NCBI GenBank assembly: GCA_038849555.1
Contig: JAWCMT010000011.1
Coordinates: 1-35,220 of the forward strand
Length of the DNA: 35,220 nucleotides
Source: JAOAIV01 sp038849555
Lineage (GTDB): Archaea > Thermoproteota > Bathyarchaeia > Bathyarchaeales > Bathycorpusculaceae
Direction: 5' to 3'
Part shown: one piece after another, positions 22,071 through 30,770 of the stretch
Layout: every line of letters starts with the position of its first letter
How positions within the stretch are numbered: the first letter of the stretch is position 1
Notes under the pieces: generated by a model
Told to the model about the DNA's origin: nothing
Seen by the model: the letters and a program-made list of their open reading frames with translations, nothing else
Databases searched by the model: none
Program-made: the position numbers and the translations under genes

Positions 22071-23612
22071 ATGGGCAATAGTCTTCAAATTCAGCAAGGG
22101 CAGCTAGGGAAGGCGCTAATCCAAGTTAAAGCAGAGTCTATCCGAGAAATTGTTGGCGCCCTTCTGGAAGCCGATGACAGTGCTTGTATTTCTGCTCTCA
22201 CCGGCCTAGATGTAGGCGAGAAAATAGGTTTAATGTATCATCTCCGCACCAGCGATGGTATTGTTACTATCCGAACTGAAGTTCCCAAGGAGCAGCCGAA
22301 ACTTTCCACAGTAACGGACCTTATTCCGGGAGCAAGTTTCCACGAGAGAGAAGTAGCTGACCTCTTCGGCGTAACCTTTGAAGGACATCCAAATCCCGCT
22401 AGGCTTGTTCTTCCTGAAGACTGGCCTCCTGGGCTCTATCCTCTTAGAAAAGACGTTAAAATTGACGAATTTTTAGCAAAAAAACCGTCCATTCCGACTC
22501 AGACAGACCCTGCCCAAGTCCAAGGAGATGGTGAACTCGTAAACATCATTATAGGTCCTCAGCATCCAGCGCTGCTGGAGCCAGAAAAGTTTTCTCTGCG
22601 CGTAGACGGCGAAATCGTGAAGCAAGTTGAACCACGCATCGGCTATGTTCACAGGGGCGTGGAAAAGGCTGCTGAGCAACGTACATACCTTCAAGATGTT
22701 TACTTGGTAGAAAGAATTTGCGGTATATGCAACTCTTGCCATGCTGCCTGCTTTGTTGAAGCAGTGGAAAAAATACTCCGTGTGGAAGTGCCGCTTAGAG
22801 CTAGGTATCTGCGCACTATAATTTTGGAGCTTAATAGACTTCACAGTCACCTGCTTGTGCTTGGGCATGCCGGGCTGGAGATAGGGTATGAAACGCTTTT
22901 CCAGTATATGTGGCGTGACCGCGAGCCAATAATGGATTTGACTGAGTTGCTTACGGGAAACCGAGTGATCTCTTCAGCAATGACTATCGGCGGCGTACGC
23001 CGAGACTTAAAAGACACAGATGTTCCCAAGATCAAAGCGGAGCTAGCTGCGCTAAAGAAGAAAATGGACTTTTACAGGCAAATTTTTGAAAATGAACCGA
23101 CGCTGAAGATGCGCACCCAAAAAGTTGGCGTGCTCTCCAAGGAGGATGCGTTGAAACTTTGCGTGGTTGGGCCTGTAGCTAGGGCATCAGACGTTGCTAC
23201 AGATGTGCGGAAAGATGAGCCTTACGAGGCTTACGGAGAAATACCTTTTAATTTAATTACACGCACAGAAGGAGACTCATGGGCGCGCCTTATGGTTCGC
23301 TTAGACGAGATCCTCGAGAGCATTAACATAATCGAGTACGCGCTGGATCACCTGCCCTCCGGGCCTTTCCGAGTTAAAGTGCCGCGAGTTGTGCCTGCAG
23401 GCGAAGCAATTAACCGCGTGGAAGCGCCTAGAGGCGAACTGTTTTACTACGTTAAAAGTAACGGTTCAGCCTATCCAGAGCGGGTGAAAGTGCGTACTCC
23501 CACGTTCGCTAATATTCCCTCGTTCATTAAAATTGCGGAAGGCGGCAATATAGCGGATGTGCCTGCTAGTTTCGTGAGTTTAGACCCGTGCTTCTCATGT
23601 ACTGACAGGTAG
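22071..23612 (+). CDS. nuoCD: Fused CD large subunit with intact [NiFe] ligands (group 4 hydrogenase type)
   Basis: Residues 10-130 are the 30-kDa C domain (FHEREVADLFGVTFEGHPN, then LVLPEDWPPG). Residues 155-513 are the 49-kDa D domain (GPQHPALLEPEKFSL, RIGYVHRGVEKAAE). Motif L1 is RICGICNSCH with C217 and C220; motif L2 is DPCFSC with C507 and C510. These four cysteines bind Ni in hydrogenases and are lost in NuoD and FpoD. The protein ends three residues after L2 (TDR), so it has no C-terminal peptide for a maturation protease to remove. The C-D fusion also occurs in HycE/HyfG. Likely reaction: H+ reduction or H2 oxidation on the cytosolic face. No hyp maturation genes are in this window. 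Confidence 0.93.
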   Translation: MGNSLQIQQGQLGKALIQVKAESIREIVGALLEADDSACISALTGLDVGEKIGLMYHLRTSDGIVTIRTEVPKEQPKLSTVTDLIPGASFHEREVADLFGVTFEGHPNPARLVLPEDWPPGLYPLRKDVKIDEFLAKKPSIPTQTDPAQVQGDGELVNIIIGPQHPALLEPEKFSLRVDGEIVKQVEPRIGYVHRGVEKAAEQRTYLQDVYLVERICGICNSCHAACFVEAVEKILRVEVPLRARYLRTIILELNRLHSHLLVLGHAGLEIGYETLFQYMWRDREPIMDLTELLTGNRVISSAMTIGGVRRDLKDTDVPKIKAELAALKKKMDFYRQIFENEPTLKMRTQKVGVLSKEDALKLCVVGPVARASDVATDVRKDEPYEAYGEIPFNLITRTEGDSWARLMVRLDEILESINIIEYALDHLPSGPFRVKVPRVVPAGEAINRVEAPRGELFYYVKSNGSAYPERVKVRTPTFANIPSFIKIAEGGNIADVPASFVSLDPCFSCTDR

Positions 23613-23620
23613 GATGAAGA

Positions 23621-24613
23621 ATGGTTTTGGACTGGTGGTTTATTTTCCGTGTGCTTGTCTTCCCAGGTTTCACGTTCATAATGCTGGTTACGCTTTTTTG
23701 TGATTGGGTGGAAAGAAAGATTGAGGCGCGCATGCAGAATCGCGTTGGTCCAGCGTTTGCGGGGCCAGCTGGTATCCTTCAGCCTTTAGCCGACGTTATC
23801 AAACTTCTCACAAAGGAAGACATAGTTCCGCGCGGCGCGAAAAAAACTGCTTTTAGGCTCGCGCCGATTCTTTCGTTTTCCATCATAGTTTTCGCTATGT
23901 CCTTTCTGCCCATCGACGGTGCTGCTGCAATACCCGATTCAAGTTTCGCTGGAGACTTAATCTTTGTTATGGCATTGATAACCGTAGCAAACTTTTTCCT
24001 TTTCCTTTCAGGATGGGCTTCCGCAAATCCCTACGGCGACATAGGCGCAACACGTGTTCTCACTCAATTTATCGGCTATGACATTCCATTGTTTCTTCTT
24101 GCATTGGCACCTGCGTTTCTGGCGGGAAGCCTAAGCATTTCCGCAATAGCGGCAACTCAGGCCTTGCCATTCGCGCTTTTGGCGCCTTGGGCTTTCATAT
24201 TATTTATAATAACTCTCCAAGCAGAGCTAGAGAAGGATCCATTTGATATTCCCCACGCCGAAAGCGAAGTAGTAGGCGGAGTAGAAACTGAGTTCTGCGG
24301 CGGCAAACTCGCTTTTCTGCATCTTACCCGTGATGTGCAAATTGTTTTCGGAGCAGCGCTTGTTGTCGAGCTGTTTCTCGGAGGACCTTACGGGCCAGCC
24401 TTTTTCGGTCCACCAGCTTTTTGGTACACGTTGTGGTTTATGCTTAAACTGTTAGCAGTCGTAGTAATTACAGAGTACATTACATGCCTGTTCGCGAGGC
24501 TGCGTATTGACCAAGTGTTAACCGCTAATTGGCGGGTGCTAGTGCCGCTTTCAGTGTTGTCGCTTACTTTAACAGTTGCTTTAGCCACTTGGGTTTATCC
24601 GCTGGTGATGTAA
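23621..24613 (+). CDS. nuoH: Complex I subunit H (NuoH/FpoH)
   Basis: The 330-residue protein has eight membrane helices. The N-terminal motif ERKIEARMQNRVGPAFAGPAGILQPLADVIKLLTKED is characteristic in outline, with the quinone-cavity loop ELEKDPFDIPHAESEVVGG near residues 200-220. The HAESE version, with histidine, resembles hydrogenase HyfC/EchB-like proteins as much as NuoH. It links the catalytic arm to the membrane arm and is essential for ion coupling. It lies 8 bases after nuoCD and 3 bases before nuoI. Confidence 0.93.
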   Translation: MVLDWWFIFRVLVFPGFTFIMLVTLFCDWVERKIEARMQNRVGPAFAGPAGILQPLADVIKLLTKEDIVPRGAKKTAFRLAPILSFSIIVFAMSFLPIDGAAAIPDSSFAGDLIFVMALITVANFFLFLSGWASANPYGDIGATRVLTQFIGYDIPLFLLALAPAFLAGSLSISAIAATQALPFALLAPWAFILFIITLQAELEKDPFDIPHAESEVVGGVETEFCGGKLAFLHLTRDVQIVFGAALVVELFLGGPYGPAFFGPPAFWYTLWFMLKLLAVVVITEYITCLFARLRIDQVLTANWRVLVPLSVLSLTLTVALATWVYPLVM

Positions 24614-24616
24614 GCT

Positions 24617-25003
24617 ATGAAGAAATCTGCTGTGCCACCTATGATGAAGCAACTGTGGGCGCATCTCTTTAGGAAACCTGCCACCAGTAAGTATCCGCTT
24701 GTAAAAGCTGAAGTTCCGGAAGGCTTCCGTGGCAAGCAAGTATACGACATTAACCTCTGCATTAGCTGCGGCTTATGCGCCAGAGACTGCCCTGCGAAGG
24801 CAATTGAAATGGTTGAAATAGAAGGGAAACGGCGGCCTTTATTCCATCTTGACCTTTGTGTATTCTGCTATCAATGCGCTGAAAGCTGCCCCAGAAACGC
24901 GATAAAGAGTTCAAGGTTTTTCGAGTTAGCCACAACCAACAAAGCTGATTTAGTGGTAAAACCCACAGGGGGCGCTCCAACGAGCAAAGGTGAACAGCAA
25001 TGA
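24617..25003 (+). CDS. nuoI: Complex I subunit I (NuoI), two [4Fe-4S] ferredoxin
   Basis: The 128-residue protein has two classical cluster motifs: CISCGLCARDCPAKAIEM (about 49-66) and CVFCYQCAESCPRNAIK (about 83-99). It carries electrons from the input donor to NuoB. Without NuoE, F and G it is the natural docking point for ferredoxin or for an FrhB/FpoF-type protein. The alanine-, lysine- and glycine-rich tail is unconserved. Its stop overlaps the nuoJ start (ATGA at 25000-25003). Confidence 0.94.
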   Translation: MKKSAVPPMMKQLWAHLFRKPATSKYPLVKAEVPEGFRGKQVYDINLCISCGLCARDCPAKAIEMVEIEGKRRPLFHLDLCVFCYQCAESCPRNAIKSSRFFELATTNKADLVVKPTGGAPTSKGEQQ

Positions 25004-25458
25004 TTTTGGAACTCATCGCAGTTGGCCTTGTAATATCCGCTTGCTTAGCCATTTTTCTCGATGAAGCAGTCTACTCAATTGTCGCCTTAACAGGCACATT
25101 CATGTTAACCGCACTGTTATACGCGTTAAGCGACGCACCATACGCGGCAATTTTCCAGTTCGCGATGGGCGTTGGAACATTAGCTATTCTCTTCTTATCC
25201 GGAGAAATGCTGAGCAAAAAGCCGCCCAAGATTCCAAAGAAAAGCTTATTCTCGCTGATAATCGCAGGCTTACTCCTGTCATTGCCTATGCTCTTCCTAT
25301 CAGTTTCCGCTCCAGTAAGCCATTCTTCCGCATTCTCTTTTGAAGAGGCATTATGGGGGTTAAGGGCAGGCGATGCGGTTCTGCAAGGCTTAGTCGTGTT
25401 GACTGTAACTGTGGGCATAGCCATTTTTCTGCATGAAAAGAAAAAAGGTGAAGAATGA
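25000..25458 (+). CDS. nuoJ: Complex I subunit J (NuoJ)
   Basis: The 152-residue protein has five membrane helices with the conserved region YALSDAPYAAIFQFAMGVGTLAILFL (about 41-66), the NuoJ pi-bulge helix. The C-terminal helix VLQGLVVLTVTVGIAIFLHEKKKG matches the family. It lies in the membrane arm next to NuoA and NuoK and takes part in coupling. It overlaps nuoI and is followed directly by nuoK. Confidence 0.9.
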   Translation: MILELIAVGLVISACLAIFLDEAVYSIVALTGTFMLTALLYALSDAPYAAIFQFAMGVGTLAILFLSGEMLSKKPPKIPKKSLFSLIIAGLLLSLPMLFLSVSAPVSHSSAFSFEEALWGLRAGDAVLQGLVVLTVTVGIAIFLHEKKKGEE

Positions 25459-25459
25459 A

Positions 25460-25774
25460 ATGGACTTCGTGATCTTATCCCTAATCATGCTTGTCATAGG
25501 CATTTACGGCTTGCTTACAAAACGTGACCTGCTAAAAGTTTTCGTGTCAGTGGAGCTAATCGCCACGGCGGCCACACTCAATTTTGTGATGCTAACGCCC
25601 TCAAGCAGCGGCTTGGGCCAAGCATTTCTGGTTTTAGCTTTCGCCACCGACACCGCCGTAGGTGCCCTAGTCTTAGCCTTGCTCCTAATTGCGAAGAAGA
25701 AATACGGCACAAGCGACATTAGCGAAATAATGCGTATAGAACAAGACAAAAAAGAAGGAGAGCGTGAAGCGTAG
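25460..25774 (+). CDS. nuoK: Complex I subunit K (NuoK)
   Basis: With ATG 25460 (8 bases after AGGTGA) the protein has 104 residues. It contains KVFVSVELIATAATLNFVML, with the conserved membrane glutamate of helix 2, and FATDTAVGALVLALLL, where NuoK has a second glutamate (EAAVG) but this protein has TDTAVG with aspartate. Three membrane helices. The stop codon is directly followed by the TTG start of nuoL. MrpC-like and NuoK-like proteins are close; gene position favours NuoK. Confidence 0.9.
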   Translation: MDFVILSLIMLVIGIYGLLTKRDLLKVFVSVELIATAATLNFVMLTPSSSGLGQAFLVLAFATDTAVGALVLALLLIAKKKYGTSDISEIMRIEQDKKEGEREA

Positions 25775-27730
25775 TTGCTGCAGGATACTTCTTCATGGCT
25801 TGTTTGGTTGCTTCCCCTGTTTTCCAGCCTATTTGTGCCCTTAACAGCACGCTTAGGTGAAAAAGCAAGAAACTACTTCGTAGTTTCGATAAGCTTGGTT
25901 ACTGCCGCCTTAGCCTTCTCACTAGTTCCATCTGTCTATTTTGGCGGCGCTGAACCCTTAGGCTCATCTGCAGCTTGGATTCCCTCTTCAGGCATAGCCG
26001 CCGGCGTTTTCATCGACCCGCTGAGCGTGCTGTTCGCGGTTCTCGTCGCTTTCTTCGGAGTGATTATCGCCGTGTACTCCTTGGGTTATATGAAAGGCGA
26101 AGAAGGACTAACACGCTACTACTTCTTCCTACTTCTTTTCATAGGCTCAATGATTGGCCTTGTGGTCTCCGACAATTTCCTTCAAATGTTCATCTTCTGG
26201 GAGATGGTGGGCCTCTGCTCCTACTCGCTAATTTCCTTCTGGTATAAACGCCCCGAATCAGTCCGCGCAGGCGCCAAAGTTTTCCTAATGACACGTATAG
26301 GCGATGTAAGCTTGCTAGGCGCCATTGGGCTTCTTTACGCAAGCTTGGGCTCATTTTCCTTCAGATATGCCATCGCCAACATAGGAGCAGTACCAGCGTC
26401 CACCCTAACCGTAATAGCTTTCCTAACACTTGGCGGCGCCATCGCTAAATCTGCGCAGCTTCCATTGCACACATGGCTATACAGCGCCATGGAAGCGCCC
26501 ACATCCGTAAGCGCGCTGCTACACGCTGCAACCATGGTTAAGGCAGGTATCTATCTAATCGCTAGACTAATCCTCATCTTAGGCCCTCTCGTTTTCGCCA
26601 TCCCCATGTGGCTGCCCACGGTCGCTTGGGTCGGCGTCTTAACCGCTTTTATCGGCGCAACATTAGCCTTGTACACTCCAGACATAAAAGGCGTGTTAGC
26701 CTACTCCACCATCAGCCAATTAGGATTCATGATGGCCGCGCTGGGCACAGTCTCTTCGCACTCAGACCTAGGCTTGTTTGCCAGCTTATTCCATATGATG
26801 AGCCACGCTTTCTTTGAGGGCTTAGGCTTCCTCTTGGCGGGAGGCATAATCCACGCTATTGGGACACGTGACATGAGGCTGATGGGCGGCTTGAGAAAAG
26901 CTATGCCGATAACTTTTGGGTTAAGCCTCATAATGGTTTTAACAACCAGCGGGCTGCCGCCTTTCGCCGCCTTCTTCAGCAAAGGTCTCATCATAACAAG
27001 CTTGACGGAAGCCGGCAACATCTGGCAAGTCATTTTAATCTACGCCACCACAGCTCTCACGTTTACTTACAGCCTTAGGTTCATGACGCTTGTTTTCATG
27101 GGCAAGAAGTCAGAACACTTGAAGACTCTTCATGTGCATGAAGCGCCGAAAATAATGCTGTTTCCCGCTACTGTGCTTGCTGTTCTGTGTGTCGTGTGGG
27201 GCTTCTTTGAGCCTTGGCTGACAGGCTTTATGCACGTGGAAGCTGAAGCGAGTTTACTGGGTGCCTTTCTCAGTTTGGAAACTCCGATTTTCTTCGCTAT
27301 TCTTGCTCCTGCTGGCTTAATTATATATCTGACTTACTACAAGAATTCAGAGATTATGAGTAAATTCCGCAGTAGTTCAAATCCTCTAAAATCTGTCCTG
27401 AGCCATGGCTACTTCTTCGATGACCTTTACGAGAAGATTGCGGCGAAAGCCATAGTAAGCTTCTCCAGTGGAGTCCGTTCTGTTGAAAAGTTTGTCTTCA
27501 ACAAGTTTCCGCAGATAGTTGCATGGTCAGTTATTGTTTTGGCCAATGCTGTTCATAGATACCTTGATGTTTTGGCAGATAATCTGCTTAATCTTATAGC
27601 GCATCATACACTGCGGGGCGCTGCGCACATGCGGAAGGTGCCTTCGTCGTCCCTGCAGCACTATATTGCTGCTGCTCTGCTTGGGTTTATCTTGATTATA
27701 ATATTGCTAATAATCACCATAGGAGTATAG
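25775..27730 (+). CDS. nuoL: Complex I subunit L (NuoL), antiporter-like
   Basis: The 651-residue protein has about 16 membrane helices. Key charged residues of a proton channel are present: E143 (FWEMVGLCSY, helix 5), K225 (AKSAQLPLHTWL, helix 7), K256 (AATMVKAGIY, helix 8) and the DIKGVLAYSTISQLGFM segment. The C-terminal 170 residues include the lateral-helix extension and a last hydrophobic helix, as in NuoL proper. The start is a TTG directly after the nuoK stop, with AAGGAGA about 14 bases upstream. It pumps H+ or Na+ at the tip of the arm. Confidence 0.93.
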   Translation: MLQDTSSWLVWLLPLFSSLFVPLTARLGEKARNYFVVSISLVTAALAFSLVPSVYFGGAEPLGSSAAWIPSSGIAAGVFIDPLSVLFAVLVAFFGVIIAVYSLGYMKGEEGLTRYYFFLLLFIGSMIGLVVSDNFLQMFIFWEMVGLCSYSLISFWYKRPESVRAGAKVFLMTRIGDVSLLGAIGLLYASLGSFSFRYAIANIGAVPASTLTVIAFLTLGGAIAKSAQLPLHTWLYSAMEAPTSVSALLHAATMVKAGIYLIARLILILGPLVFAIPMWLPTVAWVGVLTAFIGATLALYTPDIKGVLAYSTISQLGFMMAALGTVSSHSDLGLFASLFHMMSHAFFEGLGFLLAGGIIHAIGTRDMRLMGGLRKAMPITFGLSLIMVLTTSGLPPFAAFFSKGLIITSLTEAGNIWQVILIYATTALTFTYSLRFMTLVFMGKKSEHLKTLHVHEAPKIMLFPATVLAVLCVVWGFFEPWLTGFMHVEAEASLLGAFLSLETPIFFAILAPAGLIIYLTYYKNSEIMSKFRSSSNPLKSVLSHGYFFDDLYEKIAAKAIVSFSSGVRSVEKFVFNKFPQIVAWSVIVLANAVHRYLDVLADNLLNLIAHHTLRGAAHMRKVPSSSLQHYIAAALLGFILIIILLIITIGV

Positions 27731-27734
27731 AAAA

Positions 27735-29246
27735 ATGTCATACGCGCTGTTGTCAGTTTTCCTCCTGCCAACTTTGGGTGTACCGTTCGTTTATTTAAGT
27801 GGAAAGAAGTCTCCGCGTTTGGCAGCGGCTCTTGTTGCCCTAATAGCACTCGCAAACATCGCCTTAATTCTCTCCACTGTTCCTACAGTGCTTGATAGCC
27901 CAAATCACGAGTACATCGAATCCTATTATTGGATTCCAGTGTTAGAGGCTGAATTCACGCTTTTCGCTGACGGCATCAGCATATCCTTAGCGGTCATTAC
28001 GTTGGTTCTCATAATAGCAGCCGCGCTTTTCTCCATAAACTACATGGAAGGAAAAAAGAACTTAGCAGTTTATTACACGCTTTTGACGCTGCTTTCCGTC
28101 GGCCTCGTCGGCGTTTTCATAACTTCTAATCTTCTGCTTTTCTATTTCTGCTGGGAACTAATGCTGGTGCCAGCCTACTTCATAATCGGCGGCTGGGGCT
28201 ACAGAGACCCATATCAAGCCGCATTCAAATTCTTCGTGTTCACACATGCAGGCGCAGTCTTTGTCGTACTAGGCATAGGCGCCATCTACATGGTCACAGG
28301 AGCCACCGACATGTTCCAAGCGCAAGCCGCATTGATGACAGCAAGCCCTGACCTTGTGCGATGGATACTGCTTGCTTTAACCGCTGGCTTCGCCGTTAAA
28401 ATGGCCGTTGTCCCAGTCCACATGTGGTTACCTGATGCCCATTCTGAAGCACCTTCGCCAATGTCCGCGCTCCTAAGCGGTGTCATAATCAGCGCTGGTG
28501 CTTACGCTATCCTGCGCTTGTCGCTGGCAACCGTGTTCCCCGCGGTTATGGGCACCACCTTCGGCAGCGATTTCCTGCATGGCTTGGCAATTTTCGGCGT
28601 GGTTTCCGCCTTTTTCGGCTCACTTATCGCCTTGGTTGAAACTGACATAAAACGGATAATTGCTTACTCAAGCATTGCGCACATGGGCTACGTGCTTTTC
28701 GGGCTTTCACTCTTTCCTTCCTCTTCCACGGCTGGCGCAGTCGTGGTTACCACGGCTATAACGGGAACAGTACTGCATCTTGTAAATCACGCAGTAAGCA
28801 AAGGGCTTCTCTTCCTTTCCGCAGGCGCCATCATGCACCAGACAGAAACCAGAGACATAAGAGAAATGGGCGGGCTAGCAGGCAAAATGCCCTTCACAGC
28901 CACTGCTTCAACCACTGCTGCATTAAGCATCGCTGGAACGCCTCCCTTCGCCTGCTTCATCAGCGAATTTCTAATGTTCGTAGGCGCCTTCGAAGTGATA
29001 AATATTGACGGCTTCTATCTTTTGCCAACAGCCTTCATGCTCGTGGCCACCGTCATTTCACTTGCCTACTCACTAAGGTATATATCTCACGTCTTTCTAG
29101 GGCAAGCAAAGAATGAAGGCAAAAAGATTCTGGATGTTCCCAGCTTCATGAAGATTGCCATGGCTATTCTAGTGGTTCTTGTGATTGTTCTCGGCGTTTG
29201 GCCCACATTCTTCATAAACTTAATTAACACGGTACAGTTCGTTTGA
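27735..29246 (+). CDS. nuoM: Complex I subunit M (NuoM), antiporter-like
   Basis: The 503-residue protein has about 14 membrane helices. E141 (FCWELMLVPAYFIIGGWG, helix 5) and K222 (GFAVKMAVVPVHMWLPDAHSEAP, helix 7) are present, as is the later ETDIKRIIAYSSIAHMGYV. In helix 8, where E. coli NuoM has a lysine (GILLK), this protein has S253 (GVIISAGAYAIL). The channel may therefore be wired differently, or another residue may replace it. It starts at ATG 4 bases after nuoL. Confidence 0.93.
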   Translation: MSYALLSVFLLPTLGVPFVYLSGKKSPRLAAALVALIALANIALILSTVPTVLDSPNHEYIESYYWIPVLEAEFTLFADGISISLAVITLVLIIAAALFSINYMEGKKNLAVYYTLLTLLSVGLVGVFITSNLLLFYFCWELMLVPAYFIIGGWGYRDPYQAAFKFFVFTHAGAVFVVLGIGAIYMVTGATDMFQAQAALMTASPDLVRWILLALTAGFAVKMAVVPVHMWLPDAHSEAPSPMSALLSGVIISAGAYAILRLSLATVFPAVMGTTFGSDFLHGLAIFGVVSAFFGSLIALVETDIKRIIAYSSIAHMGYVLFGLSLFPSSSTAGAVVVTTAITGTVLHLVNHAVSKGLLFLSAGAIMHQTETRDIREMGGLAGKMPFTATASTTAALSIAGTPPFACFISEFLMFVGAFEVINIDGFYLLPTAFMLVATVISLAYSLRYISHVFLGQAKNEGKKILDVPSFMKIAMAILVVLVIVLGVWPTFFINLINTVQFV

Positions 29247-29258
29247 GGCGTGAATTTT

Positions 29259-30752
29259 ATGGTTGAGCTGTTTGATGCTGTTTTACCAATAATCAGCTTG
29301 GTTACTTTCGCGTTACTGACAATCCCAGTTTTCAAGATTATCCGAAAAAGTGCATACAAAACCGCGCTAGCTATAGCTTGGTTCTTAACAGTTTTCATCT
29401 TCTCCGGCGCTGCCGTAGCTAATTTAACCGCAAAATATTATGCCCTGCCCTCGCCGCAGCCGTTTCTCAACATCACTTTAACAGATACGCCTTTGGCCAC
29501 GCTCTCAAGCTCCTTTATGATAGACGCAATTTCCGTTTACATGGCGATAATGTTTATCGCAGTCAGCGCCATCATCATACTTTACAGCGTCTTCTACTTT
29601 GAATCAAAAGAAAGGCCCGTTGAAAGATACTTCGCCATTATGCTCATGCTTACCGCCGCTTTAACAGGCGCAGTATTTTCCGGCGACCTCTTAACCCTCT
29701 TTATCTTTTGGGAAGCGGCAGCCGCAGGCTCAGGTTTCCTAATGATGTACAGGAAAACACCTGAATCTTTGAATTCCACGCTAAAATATTTGGTAATGAT
29801 AATTATTGCCTCCGCATTCATCGTCTTTGGGCTTTCCCTTGTTTACAGTTTAACTGGTACACTAAATTTCTGGGCTGTCCGTGAAGCGTTAATGGCTTTA
29901 GGCGACAAGCACCTGCTCGTGCTGGCTTTCATTTTCATAGCAACAGGCTACGCTATCGAGTCTGCGATTGTACCCTTTCACTTTTGGCTGCCAGACGCTT
30001 ATGCCGCCGCACCGTCCTCCTCAGCTGCTTTCCTCTCAGCTTTAATCGACCAAGGCAGCTACTACGTTCTAATACGTGTTCTCGTGTTCATCCTAACTCC
30101 GCCTGAAGTGCTGAATTGGACGTTTATGCTGGCGGTTATGGCTGCATTAACCATGATTGTAGGCAACTTATTCGCTCTAATTCAAGACGATGTAAAACGC
30201 TTGATAGCAAACATCTGCGTGTCGGACGTCGGCTACAATCTTGTGGGTATAACTAGCTTAACCGCGCTGGGCTTGACAGGTAACCTTTACTTTTTCCTCA
30301 TCGGCGGCATAACGACCGCGCTTTCCTTCATGATAATCGGCGTCATTAATCATTACGGCTTTAGAACACTGGAAGATTTCTCTGGGCTAGGCAAGAAGAT
30401 GCCTCTTGCAAGCTTGGCGCTGGTAATGGCTGGGCTCTCCTTCGCGGGCGTTCCACCCTTCGGCGGCTTCATGGCAAAATATCTCGTGTTCACTGCTGCA
30501 ATAAAAGCAAACTTAAGCTGGCTAGCAATTATCGGCGTTTTAACCAGCGTCCTTCAAGCAGCATACCTGTTTAGACTAGTGAATTACATGTACGCTAAAA
30601 AACCGAAAGATGCCGCCAAAATAAAAGAACCCAAAAAACTGCTTTTCCCCATCTTCATTCTCGTGGCAGCCATACTCATCCTTGGATTGTACCCGCAAAT
30701 AGTCTTCAACCTGATTGAGCCAGTAATACAGCAGTTCCAATTCATTCTATAG
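29259..30752 (+). CDS. nuoN: Complex I subunit N (NuoN)-like antiporter subunit with altered channel residues
   Basis: I start at ATG 29259, 10 bases after GAGG, giving 497 residues and about 14 membrane helices. The helix-5 glutamate is present (E152, FIFWEAAAAG), as is PPFGGFMAKYLVF in helix 12. Where E. coli NuoN has a lysine in helix 7 (K before VPFH), this protein has E234 (AIESAIVPFHFWLPDAY). Where NuoN has a helix-8 lysine, it has D264 (FLSALIDQGSYYV). Both are acidic. It is last in the operon and 18 bases from the convergent dph6 stop. It could equally be called an MrpD-like subunit; position suggests NuoN. Confidence 0.87.
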   Translation: MVELFDAVLPIISLVTFALLTIPVFKIIRKSAYKTALAIAWFLTVFIFSGAAVANLTAKYYALPSPQPFLNITLTDTPLATLSSSFMIDAISVYMAIMFIAVSAIIILYSVFYFESKERPVERYFAIMLMLTAALTGAVFSGDLLTLFIFWEAAAAGSGFLMMYRKTPESLNSTLKYLVMIIIASAFIVFGLSLVYSLTGTLNFWAVREALMALGDKHLLVLAFIFIATGYAIESAIVPFHFWLPDAYAAAPSSSAAFLSALIDQGSYYVLIRVLVFILTPPEVLNWTFMLAVMAALTMIVGNLFALIQDDVKRLIANICVSDVGYNLVGITSLTALGLTGNLYFFLIGGITTALSFMIIGVINHYGFRTLEDFSGLGKKMPLASLALVMAGLSFAGVPPFGGFMAKYLVFTAAIKANLSWLAIIGVLTSVLQAAYLFRLVNYMYAKKPKDAAKIKEPKKLLFPIFILVAAILILGLYPQIVFNLIEPVIQQFQFIL

Positions 30753-30770
30753 GCTTGCCGCGTTTGCTTG

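Noticed and set aside
21249..30752. Ordinary NADH dehydrogenase (complex I)
   Set aside because: No NuoE, F or G genes are present, and the NiFe-binding cysteines are intact in the CD subunit.
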